DNA from: Actinomycetes bacterium
GTDB lineage: Bacteria > Actinomycetota > Actinomycetes > Actinomycetales > Microbacteriaceae
Direction of reading: 5' to 3'
Assembly (NCBI GenBank): GCA_023436775.1
Contig: JAEZHW010000023.1
Location: 1 to 8,689, forward strand
Length of the DNA: 8,689 nt
Below the pieces are notes generated by a model. That model did not search any database and had not been told where the DNA came from. It saw only the letters and a list, made by a program, of their open reading frames with translations. Shown here in pieces: positions 1-5,915 of the stretch; position 1 is the first letter of the stretch; the number at the start of each line of letters is the position of its first letter. A program made the position numbers and the translations under genes.

Positions 1-77
<77 letters not shown>

Positions 78-96
78 ACAGCGATGTCAGAGCGAC

Positions 97-1122
97 TTAG
101 CGAGCGGCCGAGCCCTCGGTGTAGTCCTCGTCCTGCTGCTTCCACGCGAACAGGGCGCGCAGCTCGCGACCGACCTGCTCGATCGGGTGCTGCTCGGCCT
201 TGGCGCGCAGCGCCTTGAACTCCGGAGCACCGGCGTCCTGGTCGTCGATGAAGCGCTTGGCGAAGGCACCCGACTGGATGTCCGCGAGCACGGCCTTCAT
301 GTTCTCCTTGACGTCCGGCGAGACCACGCGCGGGCCGGAAACGTAGTCACCGTACTCCGCGGTGTCGGAGACCGACCAGCGCTGCTTGGCGATGCCACCC
401 TCCCACATGAGGTCCACGATGAGCTTCAGCTCGTGCAGCACCTCGAAGTAGGCGATCTGCGGCTGGTAGCCAGCCTCGGTCAGGGTCTCGAAGCCGTACT
501 GGACCAGCTGCGACACACCACCGCAGAGGACAGCCTGCTCACCGAACAGGTCGGTCTCGGTCTCCTCGGTGAAGGTCGTCTTGATGACACCGGCACGGGT
601 GCCACCGATGGCCTTGGCGTAGGACAGGGCAACGTCCCAGGCCTGGCCCGAGGCGTCGCGCTCGACGGCGATGATGTCCGGGATACCACGGCCAGCGACG
701 AACTCGCGGCGCACCGTGTGGCCCGGAGCCTTCGGGGCCACCAGGATGACGTCAACGCCCTCCGGAGCCTCGATGTAGCCGAAGCGGATGTTGAAGCCGT
801 GGGCGAAGGCCAGGGTCTTGCCCTCGGTCAGCTTATCCTTGATGGACTCGTTGTAGATCGAGCGCTGGTGCTGGTCCGGCGCCAGGATCATGATCAGGTC
901 GGCCCACTCAGCGGCCTCGGCAACGGTCTTCACCGCAAAGCCGGCTTCCTGCGCCTTGGCGATCGACTTCGAGCCCTCCTTGAGCGCGATGGCAACCTCA
1001 ACGCCCGAGTCGCGCAGGTTCTGCGCGTGCGCGTGACCCTGCGAGCCGTAGCCGACGATCGCGACCTTCTTGGCCTGGATCAGGCTCAGGTCGGCGTCCT
1101 TGTCATAGAAGATCTCGGTCAC
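97..1122 (-). CDS. ilvC: Ketol-acid reductoisomerase (NADP+), class I
   Basis: It converts 2-acetolactate or 2-aceto-2-hydroxybutyrate to the corresponding 2,3-dihydroxy acid by Mg-dependent alkyl migration and NADPH reduction, the second common step of valine, leucine and isoleucine synthesis, in the cytosol. The 341-residue length matches short class I enzymes. The Rossmann motif GYGSQGHAHAQNL spans residues 24-36. The SKS at 51-53 is a typical phosphate-contacting loop for NADPH. His108 (AFAHGFNI) and the metal ligands Asp191 and Glu195 (DLFGEQ), Glu227 and Glu231 (FEVLHE) are present, and Ser252 (SDTAEYGDY) completes the substrate pocket. The start is a GTG preceded by AGAGGA (1128-1133) at 5 nt spacing, and it gives the usual N-terminus MTEIFYDKDADLS. 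It is last in the ilv cluster, 86 bp after ilvN. Stop codon TAA. The gene appears complete. Confidence 0.97.
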   Translation of the reverse strand: MTEIFYDKDADLSLIQAKKVAIVGYGSQGHAHAQNLRDSGVEVAIALKEGSKSIAKAQEAGFAVKTVAEAAEWADLIMILAPDQHQRSIYNESIKDKLTEGKTLAFAHGFNIRFGYIEAPEGVDVILVAPKAPGHTVRREFVAGRGIPDIIAVERDASGQAWDVALSYAKAIGGTRAGVIKTTFTEETETDLFGEQAVLCGGVSQLVQYGFETLTEAGYQPQIAYFEVLHELKLIVDLMWEGGIAKQRWSVSDTAEYGDYVSGPRVVSPDVKENMKAVLADIQSGAFAKRFIDDQDAGAPEFKALRAKAEQHPIEQVGRELRALFAWKQQDEDYTEGSAAR

Positions 1123-1151
1123 GAGCGTCCTCTCATCTTTCTTCTTCGTCT

Positions 1152-1169
1152 GCGACCGGTCTCGGTCGC
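1152..1169 (-). other. Intercistronic hairpin between ilvN and ilvC
   Basis: A perfect 7-bp inverted repeat (gcgaccg / cggtcgc) with a 4-nt loop sits in the 86-bp gap between ilvN and ilvC. There is no T-run after it on the minus strand; the following sequence is A/G-rich and leads into the ilvC ribosome binding site. It may be an RNA-processing or stability element, or a weak attenuating structure. The sequence alone cannot show that it acts. Confidence 0.35.
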
Positions 1170-1208
1170 GTCATGGTGGGTACTACGTTCGGATGCCGAA
1201 ATCGGCGG

Positions 1209-1715
1209 TTAGTTCTTGGGCACGCGCTCGGTCATGCTCTTGCCACCGCGCGCGATGGCAACCAGACCGGACTGCACCAGCTCCTTGATGCCGTAGGGCT
1301 CCAGGACTCGCAGCAGTGCCTGTGTCTTGGCCGAGTCACCGGTGACCTCAATCACCAGTGCATCGGTGGTCACATCAACCACCTTGGCACGGAACAGGTT
1401 CACTGCTTCAAGAATTTGCGAGCGGGTGGACGCATCCACCTTCACCTTGATCAGCATGTGCTCGCGCTGCACCGACTGGTCGCGGTCAAGCTCAACGATC
1501 TTGATCACGTTCACCAGCTTGTTCAGCTGCTTGGTGACCTGCTCCATCGGGAGGTCGTCAGCCTCGAGAACCACGGTGATGCGGCTCAGCCCTTCGACCT
1601 CACAGGGGCCAACGGCGAGGCTCGTGATGTTGAAACCGCGACGGGCAAACAGGCCAGCAACGCGGGTCAGCAGACCCGGCTTGTCTTCGACCAGCAGGCT
1701 CAGGACGTGGCTCAC
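1209..1715 (-). CDS. ilvN: Acetolactate synthase small (regulatory) subunit
   Basis: This is the regulatory subunit of acetohydroxyacid synthase. It stimulates the catalytic subunit and gives valine feedback inhibition. The 168-residue length is normal for the family (also named IlvH). An ACT domain occupies about residues 3-75 and begins HVLSLLVEDKPGLLTRVAGLF. The GFNITSLAVG segment at 27-36 carries the Asn that lines the valine site in characterised homologues. The C-terminal domain (about 80-160) contains the conserved LIKVKVD and AKVVDV strands. It starts at a GTG that overlaps the ilvB stop in the tetranucleotide GTGA (positions 1712-1715), and a purine run AAAGGGGGG lies 7 nt upstream. 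This implies translational coupling, which fits a subunit made in proportion to IlvB. Confidence 0.96.
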   Translation of the reverse strand: MSHVLSLLVEDKPGLLTRVAGLFARRGFNITSLAVGPCEVEGLSRITVVLEADDLPMEQVTKQLNKLVNVIKIVELDRDQSVQREHMLIKVKVDASTRSQILEAVNLFRAKVVDVTTDALVIEVTGDSAKTQALLRVLEPYGIKELVQSGLVAIARGGKSMTERVPKN

Positions 1716-3553
1716 GCCTCGGCCCCCCTTTCCTCGGGCGACTCATCAAAGATCGGCGAGTGGTCACGCGCGTACTGGACGTAGTCGTTGCTGACGCCCT
1801 GCGGCACCATTGGCCACACCATGGCGTCCGCGCTCACCACGAAGTCAATCACGACCGGCCGGTCGTTCGTCTCCAGGGCGAGCTTGATCGCGGCGTCAAT
1901 CTCCTCTTCCTTCTCGACGCGAATGCCAAGGGCGCCGTAGGCCTCCGCCAACTTCACGAAGTCGGGGATGCGCACGGTCTCATAGCCGGTCTGCAGGTCC
2001 GTGTTCGAGTAGCGACCGTTGTAGAACAGGGTCTGCCACTGACGCACCATGCCCAGCGACGAGTTGTTGATGATCGCGACCTTGATCGGAATGTTGTTCA
2101 GCGCGCAGGTGGCCAACTCCTGGTTGGTCATCTGGAAGCAGCCGTCACCGTCAATCGCCCAGACCACACGGTCGGGTTCGGCGACCTTGGCGCCCATGGC
2201 AGCCGGAACGGCGTAACCCATGGTGCCTGCGCCACCGGAGTTCAACCACGAGTTGGGACGGTCGTACTTGATGAACTGGGCAGCCCACATCTGGTGCTGG
2301 CCGACGCCCGCGGCGTACACGGCCTCGGGACCGGTGAGTTCGCCGATGCGGCTGATCACGTACTGGGGCGAGAGCAGCCCGTCCGAGGTGGCCTGGTAAC
2401 CCAGCGGGTAGGCCTTGCGCAGCCCGTTCAGGCGCGTCCACCATGCCGAGTAGTCCGGTGCCTCAGCGGCCGCGGCCGCCTTGAAGGCCGGGGTCAGATC
2501 GGTGAGCACGTCCTTGACGTCACCCACGATCGGCACGTCCGCGAAGCGAATCTTCGAGATCTCGGCCGGGTCGATGTCGACGTGCACCACCTTGGCGTGC
2601 GGCGCGAACTGCGCCGCCTTGCCGGTCACGCGGTCGTCAAAGCGGGCGCCGAGGGCCACGATCAGGTCGCTCTCCTGCAGCGCGAGCACGGCCGGCACGG
2701 TGCCGTGCATGCCCGGCATACCGAGGTGCTGCTCGTGCGAGTCCGGGAAGGCCCCGCGGGCCATCAACGTCGTTACCACCGGAGCGCCGGTCGCATTGGC
2801 AAAGGCGATCAGTTCCGGCTGGGCGCCAGCGCGGATTACGCCGCCACCGACATAGAGCACCGGCTTCTTGGCCTCGACCAGCAGTTCGGCCGCGGCCTGC
2901 ACCTGCTTGCCGTGCGCCTTGGTCACCGGGCGGTAGCCAGGCAGATCAACCTTGGGCGGCCAAATGAAGGCGGTCTTGTCCTGCTGCGCGTCCTTGGTGA
3001 TGTCCACCAGCACCGGACCGGGGCGACCGGTCGTCGCGATGTGCGCGGCGGCGGCCAGGGTCGGCGCGATGTCCTCGACCTTGCTGACCAGGAAGGAGTG
3101 CTTCGTGATCGGCATGGTGATGCCGACGATGTCGGCTTCCTGGAAGGCGTCCGTACCCATCAGGTTCGAGAACACCTGGCCGGTGATCGCCAGCATCGGC
3201 ACCGAGTCCATGTGGGCATCTGCAATCGCGGTGACCAGGTTGGTCGCACCCGGGCCCGAAGTGGCAATGCAGACACCGAGCTTGCCGCTGGCGGCCGCGT
3301 AACCGGTGGCGGCGTGGCCGGCACCCTGCTCGTGGCGGACCAGAATGTGGCGCAACTCAGAGGCGTCCATCATCGGGTCATAGACCGGGAGGATGGCACC
3401 ACCGGGCAAGCCGAAGACGTCCTTCACCCCCAGCGCTTCTAGGGAACGAACCACAATCTCGGCACCGGTGAGCACTTCAGCGCTCGCGGCGTCGCGGCTT
3501 GCGGTGGGCTTGGGCTTCGGCGCGGCGGGCGCGGCGGAAGGCTCCGTGCTCAT
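1712..3553 (-). CDS. ilvB: Acetolactate synthase large (catalytic) subunit
   Basis: This is the thiamine-diphosphate- and FAD-dependent acetohydroxyacid synthase. It condenses two pyruvates to 2-acetolactate, or pyruvate with 2-oxobutyrate to 2-aceto-2-hydroxybutyrate, the committed step of branched-chain amino acid synthesis. At 613 residues it is a normal length for an actinobacterial enzyme, with an Ala/Pro/Lys-rich N-terminal tail of about 25 residues before the fold. The catalytic Glu is Glu75 in RHEQGAGHAATGYA. The FAD/central domain covers about 215-355. The ThDP/Mg motif runs from GDG at 469-471 to NN at 496-497. The conserved Trp506 (VRQWQ) lines the channel mouth. The ATG at 3553 has only a distant GAGG (about 13 nt away), and an in-frame TGA just upstream rules out a much longer protein. 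It follows ilvD by 51 bp and overlaps ilvN by 4 bp. No attenuator leader peptide fits in the gap. Confidence 0.97.
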   Translation of the reverse strand: MSTEPSAAPAAPKPKPTASRDAASAEVLTGAEIVVRSLEALGVKDVFGLPGGAILPVYDPMMDASELRHILVRHEQGAGHAATGYAAASGKLGVCIATSGPGATNLVTAIADAHMDSVPMLAITGQVFSNLMGTDAFQEADIVGITMPITKHSFLVSKVEDIAPTLAAAAHIATTGRPGPVLVDITKDAQQDKTAFIWPPKVDLPGYRPVTKAHGKQVQAAAELLVEAKKPVLYVGGGVIRAGAQPELIAFANATGAPVVTTLMARGAFPDSHEQHLGMPGMHGTVPAVLALQESDLIVALGARFDDRVTGKAAQFAPHAKVVHVDIDPAEISKIRFADVPIVGDVKDVLTDLTPAFKAAAAAEAPDYSAWWTRLNGLRKAYPLGYQATSDGLLSPQYVISRIGELTGPEAVYAAGVGQHQMWAAQFIKYDRPNSWLNSGGAGTMGYAVPAAMGAKVAEPDRVVWAIDGDGCFQMTNQELATCALNNIPIKVAIINNSSLGMVRQWQTLFYNGRYSNTDLQTGYETVRIPDFVKLAEAYGALGIRVEKEEEIDAAIKLALETNDRPVVIDFVVSADAMVWPMVPQGVSNDYVQYARDHSPIFDESPEERGAEA

Positions 3554-3564
3554 CGGCAGATCAC

Positions 3565-3577
3565 ATCCTCAAAGGAT
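3565..3577 (-). other. Small inverted repeat in the ilvD-ilvB gap
   Basis: atcct / aggat with a 3-nt loop, just upstream of the ilvB start. With a 5-bp stem and no T-run it is too weak to call a terminator. It could influence ilvB translation, as the only purine-rich SD-like stretch (GAGG) lies in the 3' arm of this hairpin on the mRNA. A similar 5-bp repeat (atcct-c-aggat) lies at 5825-5835 beyond the adhesin gene. The resemblance may be chance. Confidence 0.25.
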
Positions 3578-3604
3578 CGGTACAACGATGGGGTCAGGGT
3601 GGAA

Positions 3605-5299
3605 CTACCCGGTGGTGGCGCCTTCCGAGGCGGAGCGCACCAACTTCGAGTACTTCGCAAGGACGCCACGGGTGTAGCGCGGGGGAAGCGGGGCCCAGCC
3701 GGCCTTACGCGCCTCCAGCTCAGCCTCATCGACGAGTAGGTCGAGGGACCGGGCAGCGATATCGACCCGAATAAGATCACCATCGCGCACGAAAGCAATT
3801 GGACCAGCGTCCACTGCTTCGGGAGCTATATGGCCGATGCACAGGCCGGTTGTGCCGCCTGAGAATCGTCCATCGGTCAACAATAGTACATCCTTGCCAA
3901 GGCCCGCTCCCTTGATGGCAGCCGTGATGGCCAGCATCTCGCGCATACCGGGGCCACCCTTGGGGCCCTCGTAGCGGATGACGATGACGTCGCCCTTGTT
4001 GATTTCACCGTTGGTGAGGGCGTCCATGGCGGCACGCTCGCGCTCGAAGACACGAGCCGGGCCCTCGAACTGGGCCAGGTCGAAGCCTGCGGTCTTCACC
4101 ACAGCGCCCTCGGGAGCCAGTGAACCATGCAGGATGGTGATGCCACCGGTGGCGTGAATCGGGTTGTCGAGCGTGTGGATGACCTCGCCATCGATCGGCA
4201 GCAGGTCCAGCTCGGCCAGGTTCTCGGCCATGGTCTTGCCGGTCACGGTGAGCGCGTCACCGTGGATGAGGCCCTCCTCGAGCAGAGCCTTGAGCACCAC
4301 CGGGATGCCGCCGTGACGGTCGACATCGTTCATGACGTACTTACCGAAGGGCTTCATGTCCGCGATGTGCGGCACCTTGTCGCCGATGCGGTTGAAGTCG
4401 TGCAGGGTCAGGTCCACCTCGGCCTCGCGCGCGATGGCGAGCAAGTGCAGCACGACGTTGGTCGAACCACCGAGCGCCATAGCCAGCGCGATTGCGTTCT
4501 CGAAGGCTTCCTTGGTCAGGATCTGGCGGGCGGTAATGCCCTGGCGCAGCATGTTGACCACGGCCTCGCCCGAGCGGTGCGCGAAGTAGTCGCGACGACG
4601 GTCCGCAGCCGGCGGAGCAGCCGAGCCCGGCAGGCTGAGGCCGAGGGCCTCGGCGACGGCGGCCATGGTGTTGGCGGTGTACATACCGCCACAGGCACCC
4701 TCGCCCGGCGCGAAAGCACATTCGATGCGCTTCAGGTCGGCCTCGCTCATGATGCCGGCCTTGCAGGCACCGACGGCCTCGAAGGAGTCGATGATGGTGA
4801 TGTCCTTCTCGGTACCGTCCGAGAGCTTCACCCAACCCGGCGCGATCGAACCGGCGTAGAGGAACACGCTGGACAGGTCGAGGCGCGCAGCGGCCATCAG
4901 CATGCCCGGAATGGACTTGTCACAGCCAGCCAGCAGCACCGAACCGTCGAGGCGCTCGGCCATCATGACGGTTTCGACCGAGTCGGCAATGACCTCGCGG
5001 CTCACCAGCGAGAAGTGCATGCCTTCGTGACCCATCGAGATACCGTCCGAGACCGAGACGGTGCCGAACTGCAGCGGGTAGCCGCCGCCCGAGTGCACGC
5101 CTTCCTTGGCGGCCTGCGCGAGGCGGGCCAGCGACAGGTTGCACGGCGTGATTTCATTCCACGACGAGGCGATACCGATCTGGGGCTTATCCCAGTCAGC
5201 GTCTCCCATACCGACGGCACGGAGCATGCCTCGGGAGGTCGTGGCTTCAATACCGTCGGTGACGGTGCGGGAACGGGGCTTGATGTCGGGCGTTGACAT
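3605..5299 (-). CDS. ilvD: Dihydroxy-acid dehydratase
   Basis: This Fe-S enzyme dehydrates 2,3-dihydroxy-isovalerate and 2,3-dihydroxy-3-methylvalerate to the 2-oxo acids that are transaminated to valine and isoleucine; the first also feeds leucine synthesis. From the ATG it is 564 residues, normal for the family. The three cluster-ligand cysteines are visible at about 53 (ITPCNLSL), 126 (AGCDKSIPGM) and 203 (GACGGMYTANTM). The Mg-binding Asp-Lys pair follows Cys126. The C-terminal signature GRFSGGTTGLCIGHIAPEA is intact. An in-frame GTG two codons upstream (5303-5305) is an alternative start. I prefer the ATG because a -10-like TAGACT ends 7 nt before it, as in leaderless actinobacterial genes, and no good Shine-Dalgarno is present. 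It is the first gene of the ilv cluster and ends 51 bp before ilvB. Confidence 0.96.
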   Translation of the reverse strand: MSTPDIKPRSRTVTDGIEATTSRGMLRAVGMGDADWDKPQIGIASSWNEITPCNLSLARLAQAAKEGVHSGGGYPLQFGTVSVSDGISMGHEGMHFSLVSREVIADSVETVMMAERLDGSVLLAGCDKSIPGMLMAAARLDLSSVFLYAGSIAPGWVKLSDGTEKDITIIDSFEAVGACKAGIMSEADLKRIECAFAPGEGACGGMYTANTMAAVAEALGLSLPGSAAPPAADRRRDYFAHRSGEAVVNMLRQGITARQILTKEAFENAIALAMALGGSTNVVLHLLAIAREAEVDLTLHDFNRIGDKVPHIADMKPFGKYVMNDVDRHGGIPVVLKALLEEGLIHGDALTVTGKTMAENLAELDLLPIDGEVIHTLDNPIHATGGITILHGSLAPEGAVVKTAGFDLAQFEGPARVFERERAAMDALTNGEINKGDVIVIRYEGPKGGPGMREMLAITAAIKGAGLGKDVLLLTDGRFSGGTTGLCIGHIAPEAVDAGPIAFVRDGDLIRVDIAARSLDLLVDEAELEARKAGWAPLPPRYTRGVLAKYSKLVRSASEGATTG

Positions 5300-5306
5300 G
5301 CCCACC

Positions 5307-5312
5307 AGTCTA
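5307..5312 (-). promoter_or_regulatory. Putative -10 element of a leaderless ilvD promoter
   Basis: On the minus strand TAGACT (fits TANNNT) is followed by 7 nt and then the ilvD ATG. This places the expected transcription start at or next to the start codon. No convincing TTGACA-like -35 is visible 17-18 bp upstream, which is common in leaderless actinobacterial promoters. It would make ilvD-ilvB-ilvN-ilvC independent of the small membrane-protein gene 63 bp upstream. This is inferred from spacing only. Confidence 0.4.
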
Positions 5313-5362
5313 CGCGGGCTCGGCTGCTCGCGTGTGCCGTTCTGCTGCGGTGCCGCCGCTGA

Positions 5363-5656
5363 TCAGGCGCTCGAGGTCGTATGTTTGGCAGTCACGTCGT
5401 GGTGCAGGGACTTGCGCATACGGCGCAAGTGCTGCGAGGCGGCAAACAGCAGGGCCGACGCGACGGCCAGCAGCACCAGCGCGCTCATCAGCAGCAGGCG
5501 CGCCACCGCCGGGTCGTCCGGCGGCACCGCGACCTGCGTGTCCACTGCCCCATGCGCAGCCGGAGCAACGAGGAGCAGCATGCTGATCAGCACCAGTGTG
5601 AGCAGGAGCGCATTGGCCGTCCTGCACGCTTGAACACGGTGCACGTGCAGACTCAT
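5363..5656 (-). CDS. Orphan 97-residue two-helix membrane protein
   Basis: I do not recognise a family. The protein has a short basic N-terminus (HVHRVQACR), a first hydrophobic helix at about 14-32 ending APAAHGA like a signal peptide, and a short outside segment (AVDTQVAVPPDDPAVAR). A second helix follows at about 54-74, then a basic cytoplasmic tail (SQHLRRMRKSLHHDVTAKHTTSSA). If signal peptidase cuts near residue 36, the mature form would be a single-pass protein of about 60 residues with only about 17 residues outside. I chose the ATG at 5656 because the hydrophobic signal starts directly after it and a GGGAGG lies upstream (5669-5674), although its 12-nt spacing is long. The gene lies between the adhesin and ilvD, separated from the adhesin by a terminator-like hairpin. 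The tail motif QHLRRMxxSL recurs in the short reading frame upstream of the adhesin. A role as a partner or sensor for the surface protein is only a guess. Confidence 0.7.
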   Translation of the reverse strand: MSLHVHRVQACRTANALLLTLVLISMLLLVAPAAHGAVDTQVAVPPDDPAVARLLLMSALVLLAVASALLFAASQHLRRMRKSLHHDVTAKHTTSSA

Positions 5657-5716
5657 GATGCTGCCATCCCTCCCGACCGCTGCACCGACCCTGAACGGGG
5701 CAGTCGTCGTGATTGA

Positions 5717-5751
5717 GACTCCACATCGGTGTGTGTGGCCTGAGTGGAGTC
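5717..5751 (-). promoter_or_regulatory. Inverted repeat upstream of the small membrane-protein gene
   Basis: A perfect 8-bp inverted repeat, gactccac at 5717-5724 and gtggagtc at 5744-5751, is separated by 19 bp. A competing inner pairing (ccaca / tgtgg) is also possible on the minus strand. It lies 61-95 bp before the start codon of the 97-residue protein. The AT-rich stretch just upstream (5752-5762, tatttagat-like on the minus strand) could be a -10 region. The repeat could be a regulator binding site or a leader hairpin; no known operator consensus is recognisable. Confidence 0.35.
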
Positions 5752-5850
5752 GATCTAAATAGGTACCGGTGCGAGCCCGAAACCGATGCTGCTTCGCGGT
5801 GTTCCCTCTCCAAATCGGTAGGCAATCCTCAGGATCACGCTGCCGTGGGT

Positions 5851-5901
5851 GCCGCTCCCCGGCCCCAGCGTTGATCGGGACACCCGGGGCCGGGAAGCGG
5901 C
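5851..5901 (-). terminator. Probable intrinsic terminator of the adhesin gene (no U-tract)
   Basis: Bases 5851-5866 (gccgctccccggcccc) pair with 5886-5901 to give a 16-bp stem with a single G-U wobble in the minus-strand RNA and a 19-nt loop. It starts 14 nt after the TAA of the surface protein gene. There is no T-run after it, which is usual for actinobacterial terminators. The remaining intergenic sequence up to the 97-residue gene (5657-5850) holds only weaker inverted repeats, including atcct-c-aggat at 5825-5835. Confidence 0.65.
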
Positions 5902-5915
5902 CGTCTGTGGGCTGG

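Noticed and set aside
5411..5429. 7-bp inverted repeat (cttgcgc / gcgcaag) as a terminator of the membrane-protein gene
   Set aside because: It lies inside the coding sequence, about 45 bp before the stop codon, and has no T-run. It may simply reflect the codons of the QHLRRMRK segment.
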